Position numbers and translations under genes: made by a program. DNA of 5,068 bases from Bacteroidota bacterium (lineage in GTDB: Bacteria; Bacteroidota; Bacteroidia; Flavobacteriales; Flavobacteriaceae), in contig JAEWLD010000142.1 of the NCBI GenBank assembly GCA_023393485.1, forward strand, positions 1-5,068. Reading direction: 5' to 3'. This document shows positions 1-5,068 of the stretch, one piece after another (the first letter of the stretch is position 1; each line of letters begins with the position of its first letter). The notes beneath the pieces are model-generated. The model did no database searches. It saw only the letters and a list, made by a program, of their open reading frames with translations, and was not told the origin of the DNA.

Positions 1-1007
1 ACGTAGGCCGTATCAAATTGGCCGGCGCTTGCCTCGATGCACAACGCCGTGTGACTTCGGGCGCAGTGAAATATGCAAACGAACGCTACCAATTCAACGT
101 TCCGATTTCATCGTTTGGCGCAATCCGTTCAAAATTGGCCGAAATGGCGATGAGCGCTTATGCTGGCGAAAGTGCCGTTTACCGTGCGTCCAAAGGAATT
201 GAGGACCGGATCAAGGCGCGCGAAGCCGCGGGCGAAGGACACCAACAGGCCGAGCTGAAAGGCGTCGAGGAATTCGCGATTGAAGCGTCGATTTTAAAAG
301 TCGCCGTATCTGAAGACATCCAGAATTGCTCGGACGAAGGCATCCAGATTCTCGGTGGAATGGGCTTTTCTGAAGATACGCCGATGGAAAGCGCGTGGCG
401 TGACGCGAGAATATCGAGAAATTACGAAGGCACGAATGAAATCAATAGAATGCTTTGCGTTGGCATGCTTGTCAAGAAAGCGATGAAAGGCCATGTCGAT
501 CTGCTCGGCCCGGCGATGAAAGTCGGCGAAGAACTGATGGGAATTCCGGATTTTGATATGCCGGATTATTCGGAATTGTTTTCGGAAGAAAAAGAGCTCG
601 TGGGCAAACTCAAGAAAGCATTCCTGATGGTTGCCGGCGCGGCCGTACAAAAATACGGCCCGGATCTGGAATCGCACCAACAACTGTTGATGGCGGCGGC
701 AGATATGATGATTGAAATCTATCTCGCCGAATCTGCAATACTCCGCACCGAAAAAATGGCAAAAAAACGCGGCGCCGAAAAAGTTGCTCCGCAGATCGCA
801 ATGGCCCAGCTTTATTTGTATAAGGCCATCGATGTGGTGAGCGCAAAAGGCAAAGAAGGAATCATTTCATTTGCCGCCGGCGACGAACAACGAGTGCTGC
901 TCATGGGCTTGCGCCGCTTTACGAAATACGCCAATATGCCCAATGTGGTTGAGCTTCGTGAAGTCATCGCCAAAAAATTGATCGAAGAAAACCATTACTG
1001 TTTTTAA
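1..1007 (+). CDS. acyl-CoA dehydrogenase, C-terminal part (5' end outside window)
   Basis: FAD-dependent acyl-CoA dehydrogenase, which makes the trans-2,3 double bond in the first step of fatty-acid beta-oxidation in the cytoplasm. The reading frame is already open at base 3, so the TTG at 18 is an internal leucine codon and the N-terminus is missing; 334 residues are visible. The first ~155 are the C-terminal helical flavin domain: a QRR segment near visible residue 14, the ILGGMGF motif near 116-122, and a WRDAR...YEGTNEI block whose glutamate (bases 426-428) sits where the catalytic base of MCAD and VLCAD lies. A further ~180 mostly helical residues match the C-terminal extension of VLCAD/ACAD9-type enzymes, so a full length near 600 residues is expected. 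In flavobacteria this gene commonly closes an operon with a 3-hydroxyacyl-CoA dehydrogenase and a thiolase; those would lie upstream, out of view. A terminator follows the stop. Family assignment is firm; chain-length preference cannot be read from the sequence. Confidence 0.95.
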   Translation, partial: VGRIKLAGACLDAQRRVTSGAVKYANERYQFNVPISSFGAIRSKLAEMAMSAYAGESAVYRASKGIEDRIKAREAAGEGHQQAELKGVEEFAIEASILKVAVSEDIQNCSDEGIQILGGMGFSEDTPMESAWRDARISRNYEGTNEINRMLCVGMLVKKAMKGHVDLLGPAMKVGEELMGIPDFDMPDYSELFSEEKELVGKLKKAFLMVAGAAVQKYGPDLESHQQLLMAAADMMIEIYLAESAILRTEKMAKKRGAEKVAPQIAMAQLYLYKAIDVVSAKGKEGIISFAAGDEQRVLLMGLRRFTKYANMPNVVELREVIAKKLIEENHYCF

Positions 1008-1028
1008 TAATTCCTAGGTAGTTTTATT

Positions 1029-1069
1029 AAAAAAAGCCGCTGATGAAATATCGGCGGCTTTCGCATTTT
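1029..1069. terminator. bidirectional Rho-independent terminator between convergent genes
   Basis: The stem pairs 1033-1044 with 1050-1061 (AAAGCCGC against GCGGCTTT, one U-G wobble, then GAT/ATC) around a 5-base loop. Seven A's at 1029-1035 give a U tract on the minus strand, so it ends the minus-strand unit that stops at 1103. The T-rich run TTTCGCATTTT gives a weaker tail for the plus-strand acyl-CoA dehydrogenase transcript. It lies between two convergent stop codons. Confidence 0.85.
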
Positions 1070-1102
1070 AGTAAGTCAGATTAGTAGTCCTTACAGATAC
1101 AT

Positions 1103-1264
1103 TTAGTCAATTGGCCTGCGCCCTTGGATTACCCTAAGCAATACACAAACAATAGCGATGACCAACAAGATGTGGATCAGATTACCTACGTTAGGGAAGG
1201 CAAAAAAGCCTATAGCCCAGATGATGATGAGGATAACGGCAATGGTATACAATAAATTTCCCAT
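1103..1264 (-). CDS. small two-helix membrane protein, lmo0937/DUF5670 type
   Basis: A 53-residue protein starting MGNLLYTIAVILIIIWAIGF and ending RRPID. It has two hydrophobic segments, about residues 3-22 and 28-46, joined by a short FAFPNVGN turn, with a basic C-terminal tail (R44, R49, R50). This size, the W-x-IGF motif in helix 1 and the G-N-L-I-H-I-L-L start of helix 2 match the lmo0937-family/DUF5670 membrane proteins, which are widespread in Bacteroidota and Firmicutes and have no known biochemical function. The start is the only ATG, with AGGA four bases upstream of it (1269-1272), a rare Shine-Dalgarno-like site for this window. It lies 37 bases downstream of the DUF4142 lipoprotein gene on the same strand and just before a terminator, so it is probably the second gene of that unit. 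Relatives often sit near general-stress genes; an envelope-stress role is only inference. Confidence 0.85.
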   Translation of the reverse strand: MGNLLYTIAVILIIIWAIGFFAFPNVGNLIHILLVIAIVCVLLRVIQGRRPID

Positions 1265-1301
1265 GATTTCCTAGATTAAAGTTAGAATTAGTTTGATTAT
1301 T

Positions 1302-1889
1302 TTATTTTAGTTCGTCTTGAAGTTTTTTCGCATGGTCAAGATGCATCTGCAGCGTTGGAATCATTCCGGCCGCCCAGGTTCGCACATCGGCATCGTTGGC
1401 GTTTTTGGAAGCATCCTCCATTTTGTCAATCGCGTCCTGGTGGCCATCGACCATCATGTCGGCAAATTTCCTATCAAAGTCTTTTCCAGCCTCTTTACCG
1501 TTAAGATCGGCGTAGTGTTCTTTGCCATCGTGGGTAATAACCGTCGGAATAGAGACTGATTTTTTACCGGCAAACGCCTGTAGGTCGCTTAAGGCTTTTG
1601 AATGGTCGGCTTCAAGCATTTTACCCATTTCTTTGACGTGCGCACTGGTACCTTTGCTTTGGGCGAGCTTTCCGACTTCAATTTCAAGCAGGCTGGTTTC
1701 TGCAGCGTCCACGAGTATTTCAGAATCGTCTTCTTTATTGTCGTTGTTATCAAATTTCTGATCGTTTTGCTCGGTCGCAACTTCTTCAGAATCGTCCGTT
1801 TTGTTATTCTGTTTGCATGATAATACACAGAAAACTGAGAGTAGCGAGGCGAAAAATGCGCTGCGCAGATAGATTTCGGTCTTTCTCAT
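1302..1889 (-). CDS. DUF4142 family lipoprotein (ferritin-like fold)
   Basis: A 195-residue exported protein of the DUF4142 family, predicted to be a four-helix ferritin-like domain; its biochemical role is unknown. The start chosen is the ATG at 1889: it directly precedes a lipoprotein signal peptide (basic MRK, hydrophobic core, lipobox VLSC with lipidated C25). The frame stays open upstream to 2066, but those 59 residues are basic, low in hydrophobic character and would bury the signal. After C25 comes an acidic, Asn-rich linker (about 26-56), then the domain at 57-195. Visible family features are E69 and the LLEIEVGKLAQ helix, the M-L-E-A-D-H motif (D95, H96), D148/H150 in MMVDGHQDAI, and H183 in the final helix (MHLDHA). 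These acidic and histidine residues are conserved in the family and could bind metal, which is unproven. The DUF5670-type gene follows 37 bases later, and a Cu/Zn superoxide dismutase gene diverges upstream, suggesting an envelope stress setting. Confidence 0.9.
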   Translation of the reverse strand: MRKTEIYLRSAFFASLLSVFCVLSCKQNNKTDDSEEVATEQNDQKFDNNDNKEDDSEILVDAAETSLLEIEVGKLAQSKGTSAHVKEMGKMLEADHSKALSDLQAFAGKKSVSIPTVITHDGKEHYADLNGKEAGKDFDRKFADMMVDGHQDAIDKMEDASKNANDADVRTWAAGMIPTLQMHLDHAKKLQDELK

Positions 1890-1915
1890 AACAGTCTGTT
1901 TATTGGTTGGTTTCT

Positions 1916-1923
1916 CAAAATTA
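1916..1923 (-). promoter_or_regulatory. possible -7 element for the DUF4142 gene
   Basis: Read on the minus strand this is TAATTTTG, an exact match to the Bacteroidota -7 consensus TAnnTTTG, ending 26 bases before the ATG at 1889. No TTG occurs 17-23 bases upstream, so the -33 half is missing and the call is weak. Confidence 0.3.
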
Positions 1924-1952
1924 CCACAACACTTAGGCGTACCGTTATAAAA

Positions 1953-1983
1953 TTTGCTGTTAATGTTATAGGATTTATATTTA
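1953..1983 (+). promoter_or_regulatory. possible Bacteroidota-type promoter
   Basis: TTTG at 1953-1956 is followed after 19 bases by TATATTTA at 1976-1983, which matches TAnnTTTG except for the last base. The 19-base spacing is typical of flavobacterial and Bacteroides promoters. It would drive the short ORF at 2003 with a leader of roughly 15-20 bases. A+T-rich DNA makes chance matches likely. Confidence 0.3.
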
Positions 1984-2002
1984 TTAAAGCAAATCCTACT
2001 AA

Positions 2003-2083
2003 ATGAAAAGAATCGCCTACGTGAGCGGGTTGGCTTTTTTTGGAAATTCGCCAAAGTATCGCTCATATAGTTTTGGAAATTAA
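2003..2083 (+). CDS. speculative 26-residue small ORF
   Basis: ATG at 2003 opens a 26-codon frame with a MKRIAYVSGLAFFG start: basic N-terminus and a short hydrophobic stretch, but no full membrane segment or cleavage site. I do not recognise the peptide. What raises it above noise is its setting: a TTTG-N19-TATATTTA promoter-like pair just upstream, and a small inverted repeat (TGGTTA 2085-2090, TAACCA 2098-2103) followed by six T's at 2111-2116 just after the stop. The repeat is weak and the T run is seven bases away from the stem, so it is not a classic terminator. No Shine-Dalgarno site is seen. It may well be non-coding. Confidence 0.2.
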   Translation: MKRIAYVSGLAFFGNSPKYRSYSFGN

Positions 2084-2225
2084 ATGGTTAGCCTATTTAA
2101 CCAAGCGACGTTTTTTAATATTCGAAACAAACCAATCGTCAATTTCCAAACGCATCGTGATTGACACGGGAATTGAAACCGTATTCCGAACCCTCGCCAC
2201 GACAGTTTTAACTTTTATTTCGCTA

Positions 2226-2253
2226 TTGTTCGGGCAGGCATTTAGTAAATTTG
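2226..2253 (+). promoter_or_regulatory. Bacteroidota-type promoter of sodC
   Basis: TTG at 2226-2228 and TAAATTTG at 2246-2253 form a -33/-7 pair with 17 bases between them, within the 17-23 range described for Flavobacterium. The -7 element is an exact TAnnTTTG match. Transcription would start near 2257-2260, giving a leader of about 15 bases before the ATG at 2275. Confidence 0.6.
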
Positions 2254-2274
2254 AAGCTAACCAATACACCGATC

Positions 2275-2802
2275 ATGAAAAAAGTACTTCTTTCGGCATT
2301 CGCTGCTCTGGCGATTGTCTCAGGCTGTAAAACCAATAAATCAGACCAGTCAAGAAATAGCGTAATGGTAAAGCTCGAGCCAAAAAGCGGCAGCAGCGTT
2401 GGCGGCATTGCGACATTCAAAGAGCATAACGGCCGGGTGACGCTCGATGTAAGACTGTCGGGTCTGACGCCGGGCGTACACGCAATCCATATTCACGAAA
2501 AAGCTGATTGTTCTTCAGCCGATGGCAGTTCTGCGGGCGGCCACTGGAATCCGACATTTAAAAAACATGGCAAGTGGGGCGAAGGCGAATACCACAAAGG
2601 CGATATCGGAAACTTCACAGCCGATGCTTCGGGCAATGCCAAAATCAATATGAGCACTGACGAGTGGTGCATCGGCTGCGGTGACCAAACCAAAGACATT
2701 TTGAATAAAGGTTTGATAGTCCATGAAAAAGCTGACGATTTCACTACCCAGCCGACGGGAAACGCTGGCGGACGGCAGGCTTGTGCGGGAATCATAAAGT
2801 AA
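2275..2802 (+). CDS. sodC: Cu/Zn superoxide dismutase, lipoprotein form
   Basis: Converts superoxide to oxygen and hydrogen peroxide outside the cytoplasm. It is 175 residues. The ATG at 2275 is chosen over the in-frame TTG at 2251 because it opens a lipoprotein signal (MKK, hydrophobic core, lipobox VSGC, C18), and the TTG lies inside the -7 element. The dismutase domain covers about 30-174. Copper ligands are H72, H74, H90 and H150; zinc ligands are the bridging H90, H98, H107 and D110; the structural disulfide is C79-C170; the active-site arginine is R167 in GGRQAC. All are present, so the enzyme should be active. Oddly, there is a second cysteine pair, WCIGCG (C132, C135), in the loop before the active-site strand. 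No Shine-Dalgarno site is visible, as usual in Bacteroidota. It has its own promoter and a strong terminator, so it is probably transcribed alone; anchoring faces the periplasm or, if sorted there, the outer membrane. Confidence 0.95.
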   Translation: MKKVLLSAFAALAIVSGCKTNKSDQSRNSVMVKLEPKSGSSVGGIATFKEHNGRVTLDVRLSGLTPGVHAIHIHEKADCSSADGSSAGGHWNPTFKKHGKWGEGEYHKGDIGNFTADASGNAKINMSTDEWCIGCGDQTKDILNKGLIVHEKADDFTTQPTGNAGGRQACAGIIK

Positions 2803-2817
2803 AATCCGCTTAAATCC

Positions 2818-2867
2818 AAATCCCAAATTCCAATGTGACGCAAAATTGGAACTTGGGGTTTCTTTTT
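2818..2867 (+). terminator. Rho-independent terminator of sodC
   Basis: A 17-base inverted repeat pairs 2818-2834 (AAATCCCAAATTCCAAT) with 2845-2861 (ATTGGAACTTGGGGTTT), with one U-G wobble and one A-C mismatch, around a 10-base loop, followed by CTTTTT at 2862-2867. It begins 15 bases after the sodC stop. The right arm also contains the likely -33 element of the next gene. Confidence 0.8.
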
Positions 2868-2885
2868 GGAATTTGTGTAGCTTTG
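2853..2885 (+). promoter_or_regulatory. promoter abutting the LETM1-related gene
   Basis: TTG at 2853-2855 and an exact TAnnTTTG match, TAGCTTTG, at 2878-2885, are separated by 22 bases. The -7 element ends only four bases before the ATG at 2890, so transcription should start at or within a few bases of the start codon (leaderless or nearly so). The TTG lies inside the right arm of the sodC terminator. Confidence 0.6.
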
Positions 2886-2889
2886 CGCC

Positions 2890-4089
2890 ATGATAAACCC
2901 GTCAGCACACGGTTGGATTGACAAGTTCTTCACTGAGCAAAACGCCGCCTCCGGGAGCGAGTGTCTGCCCTTGGATGAATTTTATAAAAATACACGCAAG
3001 ACCGGATTTATCTACGGCCACGTGGTATCGTTTGCGACAAAAGTGCCTATCAACACCAATGGTTGGCTGCCCGACGAAATCTCGAAAGTCGCGCTTCTCA
3101 ACAGCCTGTACGGCATATTCTGCACCGTTACCGGTGACAGCAATCCGAAGAAGTTTGTCGTAAAAGCAGTGTCATTTTACAATGCGATGCATCCGCACGG
3201 GCTGAACTTCTTTAAAAAAGTGTTTGCCAAAGGCACGGCATCGCAAACCCTTGAAGGCATGATTGACGAGCGCGTCCAGACCAACCAGGATATCGTCAGC
3301 AAGAATTTTTCGCATTTCGTGACCAATGCGCTTCTGTTTATTGACGTGCTTGCGTTCCAACAATATCTGACCCATGATACGATTCCCGACAAATACCTCA
3401 AGACGATCGAGGAAACGATTCTCAATGTCATTTCATTTGCGCTCAAGACCAAGACCGTCAAATCACACCATGATGATTTGCTGATCAAATTGCTCGAAGC
3501 CTCGGTGCGTTACACCAAATTTTCAAAGGCGAGTGTCAAAAATCCCGAAATGCTCAAACTCGACGCCTTTACCAGCGAGCTTGAAAAATACTATTTTATA
3601 GATTTGGCCGGAATGACGCTTTGGAGCGATGATAAAATCGACAACGAAGAGCGATATTTCCTTTACAAACTCGGCGAAACGATGCAGGTTGACGACGCTT
3701 TCATCACCCAGAGCATGGACGAAGTCTGCCGGTTTATTTCGATCTATCACGACCAAATTGCCTACTTCAACAACCCGAACCCGGTCAGGAATTTTTACGA
3801 TCACATTACCCAAAGTGTCATCACGCTGATTCGCCGCAACAAAAACCGTCTGCTGAAAGAAATCTCGCAAAGCAAGGAGCTGATGGTGCTTCTCGCCCAT
3901 TCAACGCGTCGCGACCTCGATGAAAAAGAAAAGAAAAAAGTCAAGAACCAGCTGCTCGACATCTGTAAAAGCATTCCGGCGATGACAATTTTCCTGTTGC
4001 CCGGCGGCGGTTTGTTGTTGCCGATCTTGATCAAATTCATCCCGAAAATGATGCCGTCCGCATTTAACGAGAATCTCGAGCAGGAATAG
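2890..4089 (+). CDS. LETM1-related protein (biofilm-associated type of Flavobacterium)
   Basis: A 399-residue protein that I recognise as the flavobacterial 'LETM1-related biofilm-associated protein'. The MINPSAHGWIDKFF start, as I recall it from that family, supports the ATG at 2890. Most of the chain is helical and soluble-looking. Residues about 234-283 (DLAGMTLWSDDKIDNEERYF) resemble the acidic helical pattern of TerB-like domains; this is my reading, not a search. A basic segment follows (RRDLDEKEKKKVKNQ, 340-354). The C-terminus carries the LETM1-like signature: a hydrophobic stretch about 361-386 with PGGG at 371-374 and a closing IPKMMPSAF at 384-392, comparable to the LLLP...PNMLPSTF segment of mitochondrial LETM1. 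One membrane pass near the C-terminus is likely. Mitochondrial LETM1 acts in cation/proton exchange and translation; whether this protein does either is unknown, and the biofilm label should not be read as a mechanism. It appears monocistronic. Confidence 0.85.
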   Translation: MINPSAHGWIDKFFTEQNAASGSECLPLDEFYKNTRKTGFIYGHVVSFATKVPINTNGWLPDEISKVALLNSLYGIFCTVTGDSNPKKFVVKAVSFYNAMHPHGLNFFKKVFAKGTASQTLEGMIDERVQTNQDIVSKNFSHFVTNALLFIDVLAFQQYLTHDTIPDKYLKTIEETILNVISFALKTKTVKSHHDDLLIKLLEASVRYTKFSKASVKNPEMLKLDAFTSELEKYYFIDLAGMTLWSDDKIDNEERYFLYKLGETMQVDDAFITQSMDEVCRFISIYHDQIAYFNNPNPVRNFYDHITQSVITLIRRNKNRLLKEISQSKELMVLLAHSTRRDLDEKEKKKVKNQLLDICKSIPAMTIFLLPGGGLLLPILIKFIPKMMPSAFNENLEQE

Positions 4090-4093
4090 CCAT

Positions 4094-4139
4094 AAAAAAG
4101 CCACGGATCCATTGATAAGTTATCAACCGAATCCGTGGC
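4094..4139 (-). terminator. terminator of the SulP/carbonic anhydrase unit
   Basis: GCCACGGAT (4100-4108) pairs perfectly with ATCCGTGGC (4131-4139), and inside it TTGATA (4112-4117) pairs with TATCAA (4121-4126) around a 3-base loop. On the minus strand the stem is followed by six U's (A's at 4094-4099), 24 bases past the carbonic anhydrase stop. It could also stop the plus-strand LETM1-related transcript (stop at 4089), although it has no U run on that side. Confidence 0.85.
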
Positions 4140-4162
4140 AAGGAATTTAAAACCCTTTGCCT

Positions 4163-4804
4163 CTATTTCAAATTGAGCTGGTCAACCTGGTCGAGCTCTT
4201 TTTCGGAACTCATGTTGACATTCAAATCCGTCACATATCCCGAATTCAACCCGTATGCCCAACCGTGCAAGGTCAACTCCTGCCCGGTTTTCCATGCACT
4301 TTGCACGATCGACGTCTTTGCAAGGTCAAAAACCTGCTCCTTGACGTTGAGCTCAACAAACTTGTTGAAGCGTTCATCCTCATCGAGAATCGAGTCCAGA
4401 TAAACATGGTGCAAACGGTAAATGTCTTTGATATGGCGGATCCAGTTATCGATAATCCCGATTGACATATTGCCCATTGCCGCCTTGACGCCGCCGCAGC
4501 CGTAATGGCCGCAAACGATGATGTGCTTTACTTTGAGCACATTGACCGCATAGTCAAGCACGCTGAGCATATTCATATCTGAATGGATGACCATGTTGGC
4601 AATGTTGCGATGAACGAAAACATCGCCCGGCTTGGCACCGATGATCTCATTTGCCGGAACGCGGCTGTCTGAACAACCGATCCAAAGCAACGGCGGATGC
4701 TGCCCTTTTGCGAGATCTTTAAAATATTCGGGGTCAATCTGCAATGTTTCCTCGACCCACTTTTTGTTGTTATCTAATATTTTCTGATAAAAATCGGCAC
4801 TCAT
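4163..4804 (-). CDS. can: beta-class carbonic anhydrase (type II)
   Basis: Cytoplasmic zinc enzyme that interconverts CO2 and bicarbonate. It is 213 residues, close to the 220 of E. coli Can. The start MSADFYQKILDNNKKWVEE matches the family N-terminus. Zinc ligands are C44, D46, H100 and C103 in the motifs GCSDSR and CGHYGCGG; R48 pairs with D46 in the catalytic dyad. W41, R66 and Y184 occupy the positions of W39, R64 and Y181 in the Haemophilus enzyme, which form the non-catalytic bicarbonate site of type II enzymes. This points to bicarbonate- and pH-dependent switching, by analogy. It begins 35 bases after the stop of a SulP-family transporter gene on the same strand, so the two are probably co-transcribed and couple anion uptake to CO2/bicarbonate balance. 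No Shine-Dalgarno site; the leader is A+T-rich. A strong terminator follows. Confidence 0.96.
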   Translation of the reverse strand: MSADFYQKILDNNKKWVEETLQIDPEYFKDLAKGQHPPLLWIGCSDSRVPANEIIGAKPGDVFVHRNIANMVIHSDMNMLSVLDYAVNVLKVKHIIVCGHYGCGGVKAAMGNMSIGIIDNWIRHIKDIYRLHHVYLDSILDEDERFNKFVELNVKEQVFDLAKTSIVQSAWKTGQELTLHGWAYGLNSGYVTDLNVNMSSEKELDQVDQLNLK

Positions 4805-4839
4805 ATGTTTGTTTTAAATATTAAAAGTAAGAATAAATT

Positions 4840-5068
4840 TTAGCTTTGCGTCTCTTCGGCAAATTCGCTTTTGAGTATTTTGCCAAATTTGCGGGCTTTG
4901 TGCGTGACAGACACGTGGTTAGGCACTTCTTCGGAATTTTCAAGACGATACGCTTTTTTGAACCCCTTGAGTTTAACCCTGATGTTTTCCTGGGCGGCGC
5001 GGATAGTCTTGAACTCCCGGATCAAATCGAGAATATCGTGCGCAATGTAAACCGTATCGTGCGCGTTG
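4840..5068 (-). CDS. SulP family anion transporter, C-terminal STAS end (5' end outside window)
   Basis: The frame is open to the window edge, so the TTG at 5025 is internal and only the last 75 residues are visible. They begin NAHDTVYIAHDILDLIREFK and continue as an alternating strand/helix pattern (IRVKLKGFKKAYRL), which resembles the STAS domain at the C-terminus of SulP transporters, where a 'YID-D-L-LI-EFK' helix is followed by a 'L-L-GF' strand. The last ~30 residues (about 46-75) are a basic, then acidic tail. Bacterial SulP proteins carry bicarbonate, sulfate or other anions across the inner membrane; the transported ion cannot be told from this fragment. The beta-carbonic anhydrase gene follows after 35 bases, and SulP-carbonic anhydrase neighbours or fusions are well known in bacteria, so bicarbonate is the favoured substrate. 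The membrane domain and start lie outside the window. Confidence 0.72.
   Translation of the reverse strand, partial: NAHDTVYIAHDILDLIREFKTIRAAQENIRVKLKGFKKAYRLENSEEVPNHVSVTHKARKFGKILKSEFAEETQS

Larger units (their letters stand above)
1890..2274. other. 385-base divergent intergenic region
   Basis: This stretch separates the DUF4142 gene (minus) from sodC (plus). It is A+T-rich and holds promoter-like elements for both sides (1916-1923 minus, 2226-2253 plus), a third plus-strand promoter-like pair (1953-1983), a 26-codon ORF (2003-2083), a weak hairpin (2085-2090 with 2098-2103) and T runs at 2034-2040 and 2111-2116. I see no tRNA, no known riboswitch and no convincing conserved gene in it. 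It is longer than simple promoter needs, so an unrecognised small RNA or peptide is possible. Confidence 0.6.

Noticed and set aside
18..1007. Complete 329-residue protein starting at the TTG at 18
   Set aside because: The frame is open to the window edge and the preceding residues (VGRIK) are typical acyl-CoA dehydrogenase sequence, so this is an internal codon of a truncated gene.
1317..1820. Several 70-80 codon plus-strand frames over the DUF4142 gene
   Set aside because: They overlap each other and lie antisense to a well-supported lipoprotein gene; no independent support.
2020..2040. GC-rich bases followed by seven T's (2034-2040), resembling a plus-strand terminator
   Set aside because: Only a poor stem (GCC/GGC with mismatches) can be drawn, and no confirmed plus-strand gene ends upstream.
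1302..2066. Longer 254-residue form of the DUF4142 protein starting at 2066
   Set aside because: The 59 extra residues would bury a clear lipoprotein signal peptide starting at 1889 and cover promoter-like DNA.
2093..2200. 35-codon minus-strand frame (GTG at 2200) in the spacer, with a plausible-looking LEIDDWFVSNIKKRR stretch
   Set aside because: Only a GTG or a later ATG start, no ribosome site or promoter seen, no family recognised; chance is the simpler explanation.
2040..2330. 96-codon plus-strand frame across the spacer into sodC
   Set aside because: It needs a TTG start, runs through the sodC promoter and overlaps sodC out of frame; no recognisable protein features.
2493..2933. 146-codon antisense frame over sodC and the following spacer
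   Set aside because: It is antisense to a firmly identified gene, spans its terminator and the next promoter, and its translation shows no domain.
3523..3900. 125-codon antisense frame within the LETM1-related gene
   Set aside because: A by-product of codon bias in the sense gene; no promoter, ribosome site or recognisable product.
4841..4848. TAGCTTTG on the plus strand, matching the -7 consensus
   Set aside because: It lies in the 3' end of the minus-strand transporter gene and no plus-strand gene follows, so it is a chance match.

Overview
The window looks like chromosomal DNA of a Bacteroidota bacterium, most likely a flavobacterium. The gene families (a LETM1-related protein with an N-terminus typical of Flavobacterium, a DUF4142 lipoprotein, a SulP transporter next to a beta-carbonic anhydrase), the near absence of Shine-Dalgarno sites and several exact matches to the Bacteroidota -7 element TAnnTTTG all point that way. 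By eye the coding DNA is richer in G+C than in many Flavobacterium genomes; I did not compute it. No mobile element, CRISPR array, rRNA or tRNA was seen.

Layout. (1) Positions 1-1007, plus: the C-terminal part of a long acyl-CoA dehydrogenase with its catalytic glutamate, ended by a bidirectional terminator (1029-1069). (2) Positions 1103-1889, minus: a 195-residue DUF4142 lipoprotein followed 37 bases later by a 53-residue two-helix membrane protein (lmo0937/DUF5670 type, not found by long-ORF criteria). (3) Positions 1890-2274: a 385-base divergent intergenic region with promoter-like elements and one speculative 26-codon ORF. (4) Positions 2275-2802, plus: a Cu/Zn superoxide dismutase lipoprotein with all metal ligands, behind a good promoter and followed by a strong hairpin terminator. 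(5) Positions 2890-4089, plus: a 399-residue LETM1-related protein whose promoter runs into its start codon, suggesting a leaderless or nearly leaderless mRNA. (6) Positions 4163-5068, minus: the C-terminal STAS end of a SulP anion transporter, then a complete type II beta-carbonic anhydrase, probably one operon ended by the hairpin at 4094-4139.

Functionally the window holds separate small units: fatty-acid beta-oxidation, envelope and oxidative stress (DUF4142, the small membrane protein, SodC), an inner-membrane protein of unclear role (LETM1-related), and inorganic carbon handling (SulP plus carbonic anhydrase). I found no convincing undescribed multi-gene system. The most interesting points are the LETM1-related protein with its terminator-embedded, leaderless-type promoter and the possible micro-transcription unit at 1953-2116.
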